Part shown: one piece after another, positions 34,980 to 46,851 of the stretch
Layout of the letters: each line of letters begins with the position of its first letter
How positions within the stretch are numbered: position 1 is the first letter of the stretch
Origin: Echinarachnius parma
Taxonomy: Eukaryota; Echinodermata; Echinoidea; Clypeasteroida; Echinarachniidae
Assembly (NCBI GenBank): GCA_037951105.1
Contig: JBAMJV010008868.1
Coordinates: 92,001-156,000, forward strand
Reading direction: 5' to 3'
DNA length: 64,000 nucleotides
Program-made: the position numbers and the translations under genes
Notes under the pieces: generated by a model
The model's input: the letters and a program-made list of their open reading frames with translations, nothing else
The model's database searches: none
Told to the model about the DNA's origin: nothing

Positions 34980-35017
34980 CTCAATAGTTCTATCCCCGTT
35001 CCATTGCTCATTCACGC

Positions 35018-35254
35018 ATTAAAGGGATAGTTCAGTTTTGGTTTAGAGGGCGCTTCGGGAAACATAATTTATATAGGATAAAAGAACAGAATTGCACGCA
35101 CACACGCACAGTGGCGTAGCGTGGTCGGACTGATTGGGAGGGGGGGGGGGGGGTGGGGGCACACCTTTTGTATTTCTTTATAATTATTTTCACACATTTT
35201 CCCCTGTTTCTTTTTGGGGGGCAAATAATTGGGGTCACGGGTCACGAGCCCCTT

Positions 35255-35285
<31 letters not shown>

Positions 35286-35300
35286 CACACTACTGCACAT
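35018..35300. repeat. F1 fragment and poly-G/poly-C TIR element
   Basis: TTAAAGGGATAGTTCAGTTT (35018) is an F1 start. CAGTGGCGTAGCGTGG (35109) faces CCACACTACTGC (35285), enclosing G (35140-35155) and C (35258-35286) runs. Confidence 0.55.
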
Positions 35301-35984
35301 ACACATGCACACACTTGTAACCGACATGTTCATCACAGTAAGGATTCTCCAATTTGGGTGTGTGCGAAATTGAATTGAACATGGTTTATTGAATATACAT
35401 GTGTAAATAGCAGCTAGACGGCTGAATTGCATACAATTTTACAAAAATCATAAAAACAAATTGACATAGAAAGGGTTTTACCCCATCTACGAGATGTTTT
35501 GTTTTAATTGGTGTCCAAAAATATATATTTTTTTTTTTCACCTTTTAAAAATGGGAGGGGCATTTGAACAGTGGGATATTGATATAATTATGAATTTCTA
35601 TGTAATATAAATATGATTGATGTAGATGTAAATAATGATTGCTATTATAGTTAAATTATTATTGTTATGAAATCATATTTACCTTTCCTGTTAATATATG
35701 TTTATATACCTTGTTTTAAATTCCTTCGTCTTTAACAAGGAAGTATTTCAAAATGGACTAATTTATATTATGGACTGTAAACATGATCCCAAACTTTGAC
35801 TATTTGCTACATTATAATGAGATTTCTTTCACAATTGTCATGAAATCATATGCAGGTAAACTGCGTATATTGACCACCTATAAGGAAACAATAAAAGTGG
35901 CCACTGCAGACAGGTGACCACAGTGGTCACCTGTCTATAGTGACTATAGACGGGTTCACTAACATTGGTGGCCACTATAGACAC
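35301..35984. other. Intergenic, with TATAGACAGG-type short repeats
   Basis: Inverted and direct GTGGCCACT..TATAGAC and CAGGTGACCACAGTGGTCAC motifs at 35890-35985; otherwise unassigned. Confidence 0.4.
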
Positions 35985-36253
35985 ATACTTGCCAACATTT
36001 GAATTTTGGAAAGAGGGACAAAATTGGCCGGGGGTCCAGGGGGCCGCCAGGCCCCCGGCGGGGTTAAGGGGAAGTGCACATTGCAAGCACAAAGTCCATT
36101 GCGACAGGGGTCCAGGCCTTGACGTTTTTGAGTATTAAATGCATTCTCGACCCATTTTTCATAATTATTCCAAAATTACTAGGTAAGATTTGGTCAGATT
36201 TACGTTTAAATGTTATCTCTATACATTTAATAAAGTAAAGTAAAGTAAAGTAA

Positions 36254-36299
<46 letters not shown>

Positions 36300-36400
36300 A
36301 TACATAAAATTTCGGTCTCGGGACGTCCCGATTTTACACTTCTAAAAAATTCAAAACACGGGACAATTCCGATAAAAACGGGACAGTTGGCAAGTATGTT
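35985..36400. mobile_element. TIR element with ACATACTTGCCAAC ends
   Basis: ACATACTTGCCAACATTTGA at left, GTTGGCAAGTATGT at right; contains TAAAG and AAAT microsatellites (36234-36306) and a GC-rich GGGGGCCGCCAGGCCCCC stem. It splits the TATAGACAGG-type repeat. Confidence 0.65.
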
Positions 36401-37789
36401 AAGACAGGTTGGCTGCTATAGACAGGTTTGAATGTATGTAAATCCATTTTTAATTATATCAATAACTTCTTGTTCGTGCATGATTGGAGTAAGAAATAAA
36501 ACAATGAGGGATTTGTATTTAGACCGCGGGCCGAGGTCCATTATCGTTTCATCTCGTGCTTCAAATCTTGTATCTAGCTAGTTTTTTGTCGACTTGTGTA
36601 AAAATAGTATTGAAATCATACCTGAAACTCGTCAAGAATAAAACCTGCACATTTTCTGAAAATATGGAAAAAACCAAAAAAAAATTGCCAATATTTGTCA
36701 GTTTCGACGGTAAGAATCACCAATCACAGTACGTTGCTCATAACGTGATTTGTGGACTGACCAATCACGCTCTTTGTTTCATCATGCGCTAATATGTAAA
36801 CAAACCCAAACAACAATCACTGGCTGCTACTATTGCGTTCGAGTCGAGTGCGACGGAAAGTTTCGAGGCAAGTAAATCCGACTTCTGTCCCATACATGTC
36901 ATCGACACTCTAAACAAGTGTATACCATCTAGTGATAAAAAACTATGAAAAGTGCAAGGAGTGTGCAGCTAAATTGATAACTTTGGAAAAGAGGTTGGAA
37001 AGTGAGGTTGCAGCGATGTACATTACACGGAAGTGAATGTGTGGGACAAGTCATTCATGGCTATACTGAACACGAATCTCCAGAGTCCAGATTGAAGAAG
37101 GCAGATTAACCCGAAGAAGAAGAAGATGACTGTAACTCTAAGACATCCGGAACTGGCTGGTAAGTTCCCGTTATAATATGAACATATCTAGCTCTACGAC
37201 TTCATCAAATGAAACTTGAAAAGTATTCCCATTTTCCCGAAATAAAATTGCACTCGAACAAAAACATGAAAAAGGAGAACTTCCTAATTATAATCCCTAG
37301 TGAAATTTGTGATTTCGAGCTCGATGTATTGTTAGTGTTGGTAATCTCAAAATCACGAACCAATGACAACATCACAAATTGCTGAAAATCCTTGGATATG
37401 ATTGATATATATTCTATTTTGGTTTGACAGTATGATTTAAAATTACGTCCTACCTGTTGAAATTTAAATGCCTTTTCTCACTGATTTCACTTTTGTTTAC
37501 TAACCTTTTCGTGTAAAAATTGTGAGAGGATCACATACTGTAAAGGCATGACGTCCAATCGGTGTTGAGCTATCCATGACATGATTAAGGTGAACAGTAT
37601 CATCTTTCTATTATTACCATCGGTGTTGGAGCTCGGTTCAGTAGCTTGATCCACGTTCTCAACATGCACCAACACCGACTTCAACTATCTACCTGAAATC
37701 ACCTAATGACTAGTAATAGATATTCATATTTAGAATGACTTTGATGAAATTGGTTTTAATTTTCTTTTCTCCCTTCTCCTTGTTAAAAC

Positions 37790-38268
37790 CCACAGATGCT
37801 GAGAAGACAGCTATTTACCAAATAGCCCCAAGAAGAGCCAGCAAGACTTGATCAGCAATTTAAGATCCACCACATCTTCCTCGCTCGTGACAGCCCTTGG
37901 GTGGGACCGTCCTATCAGGACCATTTACAAAACATTGTAGATGTGGGTGGGACCGACTACACGTCCGGTGACTCCTTGCACAGTGCACACTATTTTACAA
38001 GATCCATCATCAGCTAGGCCAGGCCACATGCCTTTCCCACCAGAAGTCCGCCAAACCAACTGTTATTCAAGACACGATCACAACCTGAAATTCACCATTC
38101 CATTATCTACTATTGACAAGGTGTCATTTTTGTATCCACGAACCATACGAGTCTGGAACCATCTCTCTGGGCCGGTCATCAAAATAACAGGACTGACTAC
38201 CTTTCAAATGGCTGCATTACCCACCATTAGAGAAGTGCAGTCTCCCGTGGGCTCCCACATTGTTTAAA
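37790..38268 (+). pseudogene. C-terminal fragment of a non-LTR reverse transcriptase ORF
   Basis: RHDHNLKFTIPLST then SFLYPRTIRVWNHLSGPVI and GLTTFQMAALPTI match the 'SFFPRTI.DWN.LP..V....SL..FK..L' tail of CR1/Jockey-type LINEs. The preceding LGWDRPIRT part is in another frame with stops. Confidence 0.65.
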
Positions 38269-40350
38269 TGTCACTATACTTGATTTTTTGCTTGCACATT
38301 CACTCTTGCATCTTTATTGTACACATGTGCAAAGTGAAAATTGTATTATGGCACCTCCTGATGACACACCAGCACATCATCCAAGTATAGCTTTGCAGCT
38401 GCATCAAGGGATTACCTCATCAAGTATCAAGTAAGTGTCAGCAAGTGAGGATTCCCCTGTACCAAAGAGACTGCTTTGGTCAAGTTTTTCACACGGACAT
38501 CAACCCTCTACCAGCCATGACTTATAAACTGAATATATTGCCAGTGCATTGCATTATCTGCAATGGAGCTAAGTATATCCTTAAAAAGTCTACTGGTAAA
38601 CAAACATTTTAAGATGGATGGTACACCTATAGTCCTTTAGGCAGATATTAATCTATGGTTACCATGTTCCACCCATGTGTAAATGGTACCTATCTAGCCA
38701 GAGTGCTACATGTAGGTACAAGAAGTGTCATAAAGTTATGCATAATTTATGCTTACCGTATTAACATGAACCAATATTTTGTTTTGACAAATCTGATTCT
38801 GATACATTTTGACTAATTTTAATTTCCATGACCAAGTAATTTGATTTGTTAAAGTTTATTTATCTATTTATTTTGTTGTTGTTATAACATGACACTTGTA
38901 AGTTGTTTTCTATCATACCTGTAATATTTTACCCAAAATAATGGGAAGAAAATAGATGTTGGAAGATTGAGGTTCCTTGACTTGTATTCACTGCTTATGA
39001 ATAGATACACTGTACCAGTGTATGTATATATTTGGACTGGGAATGTACTCTTGTGCATTTAGTATTTTGTTCCATTATGACAAGTATATCAATTATGTAA
39101 GATGAATAAGTTGCACATTTTAATGATCATGATTCTATTCATACATAAGCTTATGTTTTATGGTGTACAGTGTGGTTATTTATCAATTTGTGCAAGTAAT
39201 CTTTCTTCCATGTCTGCCTTCTTTTAACTACTGTATATATAGTATTTTGCTGTTAAGATTAACATTAACACACTACATGTAATATACAATGTATAGAAGC
39301 TGTTTTAAATATTTGCACTCTGTAGTGAGTTAAGAAACAGACTAGTGAAAACATGAATTGTTTTATGAATAGGTTTGCTTCAGCTCAGGAAGAATTGTGA
39401 TGTACATGTAAAACGTTTCCATAAATGCTCATATTATTTGTTTTGTTTTATTTGCCTTACAAACTAATGAAATTAAGACAAATATTATGTTTGTCTGTTA
39501 TGTTTAAAAACAAAGAAAACAAATCATCAGAGGCAAGTAATAGGGAAGTTGATTGTATGTCTGGTTTACATGCTTTGTATGAATCAATGAAACAGTACAA
39601 CATGATATTAAATATTTGAATATTTGTTGTATGAATTATGATAATTTTGTATTGCTAACTGGGGAAACCTCTTTATAACAAGGTAGTCGGGACTATCGAT
39701 TTTACCTCGTTAAAACCGGAATCTCGCTATAACCGAGATTCTTTTCAATAGCCAGAAAATGTTACCTCATTTATAAGAATGTTTGTTCTTTATGCATCTA
39801 CTTAATCTATGCATTACTTCTACTGTTTTGTATTTTGCCCAATTACCAGAATTTCCAGTGATTTTCATTTCATTGAGATAGATAAAATAAGATCATAAAG
39901 ATTTTACTAAATATGGAAAATTTGACTTATCTCATTTTTTTTCAACTGTTCTTATCGTGCTCTAATATCAATTAATTTGGTGTGATAAATAAGTGCATTG
40001 TCTGGACTGGATTGTTTGTATCTTTGTGTACATGTATGTTTTGGTGTGGGTGTGTGTGTGTGTGTAAGAGAGAAAGATAGATATGATAAGAGAGATAAGT
40101 TGTCGGTGTATACATGGTTTTTTTTTTGTATTTTGTATTTATTGTATTATTATTAAAATTATTATTATATATATTGCCAATGGGATGCTGAAGGATGATT
40201 TGAGTTGGGGAGTGTGCTGTGTGATGAATCGAATACCATTAGTCCTGATGCAAAAAAAAAAAAGCAAAATAAAATGTTTAACAAATGTACATACCAAATT
40301 TCACAATCTCTCCATCTACCCTCTATTTCTCTCCTTTATTAATTTTCTCA
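38269..40350. other. Interior of the 4.7-kb element, presumed LINE 3' sequence
   Basis: AT-rich, no convincing ORF. GT microsatellite at 40048-40065; poly-A at 40250-40263. Confidence 0.4.
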
Positions 40351-40542
40351 AAGGAAAAGTCCACCCTGAAAATGAGTTGGTTTTAATAGAAGCAGAAAAT
40401 GTTTCATCATGGAAAATTAATAAATTATTTAAAAAATAGGCAATATATTTACAAGAAGAAATTTTTCACTGTAACATTCCTCTCTTTAGTTATGCAATTA
40501 TCTTAACTAACTTAGATTTAGGGTGGACTTTCCCTTTAGATA
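40350..40542. mobile_element. Small MITE with AAAGTCCACCCT ends
   Basis: AAAGGAAAAGTCCACCCT at left faces AGGGTGGACTTTCCCTTT at right. Confidence 0.6.
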
Positions 40543-41225
40543 AAGACAAATATATTACAATCCATTCCAAGACAGACAGTAACTAGGAGAATGGCTTTTT
40601 CCCGGGGTAAAATTAAACTCGATTCATGCTGAGGGCGATTGCATTATGCCTGCAGGCTCCATGCCACCTTTTGTAGCCGACCAGTGCCCCGCAGCTCAGG
40701 CGACACTAGCCTGATGATCTTCGTTAGCCGAAGAGCTAGTGCCGTATCGGTCTCTTTTCGTTAAATTATTTATCAACTTCTAATGTGTTTTTGGTAAATT
40801 TTCAAGGTGGTACTCATTCATTATCTATTTCGGAATTAATTCCTCTAAATGAATTAATTTACTGTGAGTTTAGTTTCCATGTAAACAACAAAATCCAGAT
40901 AAAGTACGTGTCATTACATCGCATCAAAACAAACTTTTCGCACAACGATAAAACAAGCGATCTGATTGGCCCTAGCTTATGGGACACTGTTACGTTCTAA
41001 TGAGAGATGCACTGGGATTGGATTATTTTTCAGAGAGTGTTACAAAACAAAATTCCAAGTTTTTTCTACTTTTTGAAAAAATGTGCACTTTTTGAGCTTG
41101 ACGAGTTATGAATTTGTGTTCAGTGAATTTTTCACTACCCACATGCCAAAATTCAGGTAGATACGAGATTTGAAGCACGAAAGTCAAGAAATAAGGCGAT
41201 TTTCACGGTTCGGCCCGCGGTCTAA

Positions 41226-42028
41226 TTATTTAAACTCGCCATCTGTTTGGATGGTTGGATGTTACATATTCCCATAGGGGTACCCAGGGGTGGGTGGGGT
41301 TCAAACCCCCCCCCCCCCCCTTAGACCAAAAAATTACTGTTTTGGGGGTTGGAACCCCCCCCCCCCCCCCCCCCCCCCCCACCTTTACCACTGGTAGCTG
41401 GTCTCCAGACCACATTTTAGCGGTCTCGGCCATCATTACCAATCGTCTCGACCTCGAAAATGTTGAAGGATCGAGGTCTTGGCCTCAAAAATGTTGAAAA
41501 ATCCTGGTCTCTGCCTCGAAAATTTTGAAACTTCTCGGTCTCGACTTCAACAAATTTCTACCGACCCCCCCCCCCCCCCCCCCCCCCCTGCTTACACGAC
41601 TCTCAACCAATGGTCTCGGTCTCGGTCTCGGAATTTGGCCGACGATATTAACCTCCCCCCCCCCCCCTTGAAAAAATCCTGGGTATGCCAGTGCATATTT
41701 CACAGTCCTATTTCATTTCGTTCTGGTTTCCCTAGACGCAAAATGCAAAGAAAGACATGGGAAAATATCAATATTGCAATTGAATAATTTAATGACATAA
41801 CATTTATTGCATAGCAAATTTTGCACATGTGTGAAACTAACTTCAAACAACATACACATAAAGTAGCCAAATAATAATTAAATGTTAATGTTATTACAGG
41901 TGGGGGGGGGGGGGGGGGGGGGGGGTTAGGGTTAAGGAAAGTGAGACAATTAGGAATAACTTTAACAAGAAAAACTTTTCAGAGAGTCCTTACTACTAAA
42001 TCTACCCTCTCCAAGATCACCAGTCACA
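41226..42028. repeat. Poly-C/poly-G debris
   Basis: C runs at 41308-41320, 41356-41380, 41565-41588 and 41656-41667, G run 41902-41925; intervening GGTCTCGGTCTCGG and CTCGAAAATGTTGAA repeats resemble 22920-23100. Confidence 0.6.
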
Positions 42029-42380
42029 TTAAAGGGTACCACCACCCAAACATAACATTCTTATAAATGAAAGGTAACATGTTTAGTAGTCCATTCCATC
42101 AACAAGTTCACCAGAATAAAATATATATAATTGGAAAACGAATCACTATTCTAAAGCATGCGTTCATGGGTCTGCATGTACGAAGACTACCTTTGTCTAT
42201 TCTATTGTCTCAAAACGTATGCGTTAATAGCATTGGTGCGTACGGAACCAGGAAATAATACTGGTTCCGTAAGTGGTGGTAATTAATTGCATTGTTTATG
42301 AATTACACAACCCTTTGCAAAATGTTGGGTATCCAGAAAACAAAATCTGTTTCTCAAATACGACACCAAATAACCTTTTA
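42029..42380. mobile_element. F3 MITE, truncated
   Basis: TTAAAGGGTACCACCACCCA start, then ATTCCATCAACAAGTTCAC; the right end lacks the GGTGGTCCCC terminus. Confidence 0.65.
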
Positions 42381-42599
42381 AAAACCAAATTATCATAGTA
42401 TTTGAAGATGTTTTCCTGAGTGTAAATTTGTCAGGGGACAGAAAGTACATTATTGTACCTTTAAAAAATTATACAATTTTAAAACACAAAAAAAAAAAAC
42501 AGAAAATATATAACTTTCCATCTAATTTTCAAAATTTACATCTCAAATCAGTTCACATGTATTTCATCTTTTTTTTCCAATATCCTGAATAAAGCATTC

Positions 42600-42890
42600 T
42601 TAATGTCATTGCATATTAGTTCGGGCTTTCGCCTCTCAATATGACTGTCGTTGCGTGTTATCAGCCTCCCTCGTGCAATCCTATGCAGGAAAGGATTCAC
42701 GGAAAACGATCCGTCCCTCGATAGGACGATAAATGGAGGTCCCGTGCATGAGACAGTCACACCTCATGCACGCTAAGAACCTAGTCAACTTCTCGAAAAG
42801 AGTAGGGTGTTAACCCGGTTGACTAGTAACCCTGCACCTCACAACCAACAAAATATTGCAAGAATCTTCAGATTTGAAGAAGGCAGGCAG
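42600..42890. mobile_element. SINE-like conserved segment
   Basis: CGATAAATGGAGGTCCCGTG and GCATGAGACAGTCACACCTCATGC hairpin, then CTTCTCGAAAAGAGTAGGG. I recall similar bodies in metazoan SINEs, but cannot place the family. Confidence 0.35.
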
Positions 42891-43128
42891 TTATGAGGGA
42901 CATATAAGCTAAGCTTGCGTCTCGTAAAATCAGTAAATCAGTAATCACGTGTCCTTCGGCAATACACTAATTCCAGATTTACTGCCTTTAACACAGGTGC
43001 AGTAACAATATACGGGTACTTGGCAGGAATCTATTCCTTGAAATGCTTGAGGGCTTCATCTTGGCTTGCTCAGAATTAAACCAAGGCAATACCTGCAGAT
43101 TGCAGGGATTAATTTGCCTATTCTTTAG

Positions 43129-43518
43129 TTAAAGGGATCTAGTAACTTTGCTGACAAGTGCAAAAAGTGATGTGTGGTTAAGCAAATGTTTATTGGTGTG
43201 ATCTGATATGTCCAGAAAGTAATGTGTGAAAATTTCAAGTTAATTGGATGTTATTTGGATGCTGAGAAATGAGCGAAAATGCAAAGTGATATTCACTTAC
43301 TCATTGCACTTACTTTGTACACGGCTGAAAAGGTCCCGTAGATAATTTCATATCCGAACAATTCAATGGTAAATATCTTTTGCACGAAATGGAAATTTGA
43401 AAAACCAAAACCTGTCTCATGCTTTTATTGTTGATACAAATACAACAAGGTTAGAGGGAACCGCTAGAATTCCAATTGGATTTTGAGGATTTAGACAATG
43501 TTACTAAAGTCCCTTTAA
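43129..43518. mobile_element. F2 MITE, complete
   Basis: TTAAAGGGATCTAGTAAC to GTTACTAAAGTCCCTTTAA with TTAA at both edges. Confidence 0.8.
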
Positions 43519-43899
43519 GACCATCTTATATTCTTGACGTCAGTACTTATTTTCTCTTCCTCCTACTGAGGTAATGTTTTACATGTAATAGTATTACTTC
43601 CACGGTCGGTATCACTGTGTTTTTATCTTGTATGTGTTGATTTATTTTTTGTTACCCGTCGACTAGCAGGAGAGTAGTGTGGGGAGCTATTCACCGGAAC
43701 TTTTGGCAATCCTCAGGCACTAGTCGATGGGATTTCTTCTTTTGTCATCATACATTTATGTCATCGTTATTCATTTCCTGGAAATAAAATAAATAAATGC
43801 TTTCCGTTTCCTTGTTTAATGATGTCAACTTATTCAGGTTTCTCCATTTTATATCTAGTTCTTCTCTTTACTTTGTCAAATTTACACCCCCTCTCATCT

Positions 43900-44340
43900 T
43901 GGCCTGCTCTTCATTCCTGCCTTCATCAATGTAGAACTCTCATTGGGAAGCAGAGTGGGTGAGAGCGGTTGGTGTATCATGTCAACTTGATATCCATCGT
44001 ATAGAGTAACTGTTCAAGATTTAGTTATCTAGTTCTGCTCTTCTCTTTATCAAATGTACACCCCTGTCATCTATATGTAGGCCTGCTGTTCATTCTCGCC
44101 TTCTCACGCGCAGACCTCTCTTTGAAGAGCAGAGGGGGTGAGAGCAGCTGTTGTATAATGCCAACTTGTTCACATATATCCATCATATCGAGAGTAACTG
44201 TGCAAGAGTTAGTTCATCTAGTTCTGCTGTTCTCTTTATCAAATTTACACCCCAGTCATCTAGGCTTGTTGTTCATTCTCGCCTTCTCCCGCGCAGACCT
44301 CTCTTTGAAGAGCAGAGGGGGTGAGAGCGGCTGTTGTATC
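43900..44340 (-). repeat. ~180-bp tandem copies of the 3' end of the CCDC34-like coding exon
   Basis: Three units share GCAGACCTCTCTTTGAAGAG-type sequence and the flanking 'TTCTGCTCTTCTCTTTATCA' stretch. The rightmost unit is inside the terminal exon; the other two (about 43900-43980 and 44060-44160) lie in the presumed 3' UTR. The array has evidently been extending the transcript end. Confidence 0.65.
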
Positions 44341-44494
44341 TGCATGGTGGAAGACCGTGAACCCTTGCAGCTCTTCTTCTTCTTTCCCCTCCCCCCTCCC
44401 ACAGGGGGATTCGCAGACTCCTGTGGCGTGGGTATGGGCATCCAAGGCACGGGATTATAAAAGCTAGGCGTTGGATAGCTGCATCTATCATACC
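44256..44494 (-). CDS. CCDC34: CCDC34-like terminal exon (copy 7 of array)
   Basis: 239 nt: completes Gly328, then YDRCSYPTPSFYNPVPWMPI and a basic tail (GRGKKKKSCKGS, ending RMNNKPR, TGA). Acceptor TTACTAG|GG. Among the seven copies only this one carries the long tail that resembles the human C-terminus, so it is taken as the ancestral terminal exon. Confidence 0.82.
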
Positions 44495-46819
44495 CTAGTA
44501 AAACAAAAGACAAAGAAAGAACAAAACAAAATTAAAAGTGATTAAGGTGATGAAATTTACATTATAACCAAAATAACATCATGAAAAATGCTATTAATTT
44601 GTAGAGGAAAATGTATGCTCAGGGGACCACCAGGCAAAGCTAGGCTTGGATAGCTGCATCTATCATACCTTAGTATTACAAAAAAAAGACAAAGATAGAA
44701 CAAAACAAATATAAAAGCGATTAGAGGTAATATGAAATTTATACTTTAACCAAATAACATTAATACAAAAATTATATTTTTGTTTATTTGTGTAAGGAAA
44801 AGTGGATGCTCTTAATAGTCATCCAAGGCACAGAGTTATTACAGCTAGGTGTCTGATAGCTGCATCTATCATATCCGAGTAAAAAAAAAAAAAAAAAGAC
44901 CAAATAAATAACAAATCAAAATTACAGAGATTGGAGGCAATAATTATGCAATTTGCATTATAACCAGATTAACCTTGTGCATTTATCTTTGCAAGGAAAA
45001 AGCTATGCTCTGAAATGGGCATCCGATGCACAAGGTTATAAAAGCTAGGCGTCGGGTAGCTGCCGCTTTCATACTCTAGTAGAAAAAGACAATGAAAATT
45101 TTAAAAACAAAATTAAAAGGGACCGATAAAACCAAAATAATATTAATACAAAAATTATATATATATATTTTTTTGGCGAGGAAAAGTATATGCTCTTAAT
45201 GGGCATCCCAGGCACAGGGCTATTACAGCTAGTGGTCAGATATACATGCCTTCGGATAGCTGCATTTATCATACCCTAGTTTTAAAAAGACAGAGAACAA
45301 ACCAAAATTAAAGAGATTAGAAGCAATATGCAATATGCGTTATCATTTGCAATTATTTTTGCAAGGAAAAGGCTATGCTCTAAATGGGCATCTACCGTAT
45401 TTGCTGGTGTATTAACCGCACCTTTTTCCATACAGAAGAACTTGCAAAAAGGGGGTGCGGTTAATACACGGGTGCGGTTTATAGCGTATTAACCGCACTT
45501 TTTTCATACAGAAAAACTTGAAAAAAAGGGGGTGCGGTTAATACACAGGTGCGGTTTATACACCGGCAAATACGGTAGGCACGAGGTTATAAAAGCTAGG
45601 CGTTGGATAGCTGCCTCTATCATACCCTAGTAGAAAAAGACAAGGAAAAAACAAACAGACAAAAGATTAGATGTGCATTATAACCAGAATAACCTTACTT
45701 AGATATCGTAAGAGTATTGTGCAATGTCCCTACGAGTCCCGTAAGGCGGCCGTATAAGCGCTGAGATTGCAGGTACGGGAGCCGTGCGATTTACTTTTGC
45801 CTCAACTCCCAAAGTCATCTAAGTGCCCCGGTGAATATGTGACCGCTACCCAAAGATATACAGCAGACATCGTACGATATCGCAACTCCCTGAAATCGTA
45901 GGAAATCCGCCGTAGGTGAAAAGATCATGCGGCGCCTGGGGCATTTGTGACCTACGCATAAATGGGCATCTCTAGACAAAGGGTTATAAAAGCTAGGATA
46001 GCTGCCTCTTTCATACCTTGTTTGAAAAAAAGACAAAGAACAATAACAAAATTCTGTTATAAATTTATAACCAGATTAACTTTACTTAGCGCAATTAGCC
46101 TTGCGTTGAAAAAGCTATGCTTTGAAAGAACAACAATGTACATGAAATCATCAGAAACATATCAGTTTTCATTCAGTCAAGATGGGTATCAATCATACTA
46201 TCATAATTATCATAATGCTATTCAAATCTATCAAATATCAAAGTGATCCATTTGAACTTCATAATGTTTTTCTGAAAGTGATATTAGAAACTTCAAACAT
46301 ATACCAATATTAGTACTAACCAATATCGTTAAATTCTTATGAATAAATGTGTTTTAGTTTCAAAGAAAATGAACACTGTTTACCTAGTGAAAATTTGAAA
46401 TAATTCACTTCAGACTTTAGCACCTACTACCCAATGATTTTGACTACAATTAAAAAGCATTCTGGAACAGGTTTTTTAATTTTCAACAATAAATATCTCC
46501 ATAATTAGGAAGACATTTGAAAAAATCAAAACCCATTTTATTCTTCCATTACAACAAGCAAAACAAAAAGTTATAGGTACAAGAGAAATGTGGGAGCTCA
46601 GAGTGATTTGGGGTGAATTTGACAAAGTTAAAGGGACTTAGTAACATTGTCCAAATCCTCAAAATCCAGTTGGAATTCTAGCGGTTCCCTCATAACTTGT
46701 TGTATTCTTATTAACGCTGTAACCGATCATCGGATCGGCATGCCGATTACGATCCGATCATACATGATCGGACCGTTTTTGCTGATTTCCGATCATGCAG
46801 AACAAATCGGAAGATCGGC

Positions 46820-46851
<32 letters not shown>

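Larger units (their letters stand above)
36519..41225. mobile_element. 4.7-kb DNA-transposon-like element with ~290-bp TIRs
   Basis: Left TTAGACCGCGGGCCGA..CGTGCTTCAAATCTTGTATC; right is its reverse complement (GAAGCACGA..CGGCCCGCGGTCTAA). TIR similarity extends to the GACCAATCACGCTC region near 36760. Interior holds decayed coding sequence, including KCKECAAKLITLEKRLE (about 36950-37000), and a LINE fragment. No DDE transposase recognised. Confidence 0.6.
44450..46020. repeat. Tandem array of the CCDC34-like terminal exon with its acceptor
   Basis: Seven units spaced about 180-210 bp (longer where elements are inserted). Each contains 'GCTAGG..T.GATAGCTGC' exon sequence, a polypyrimidine/acceptor region and AT-rich intron sequence with 'AGGAAAA..TATGCTC'. 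Copies differ in exon integrity and are listed separately. Confidence 0.75.

Noticed and set aside
37487..37684. 65-codon minus-strand ORF as an AKR or host exon
   Set aside because: No family similarity, and it lies inside the 4.7-kb TIR element.
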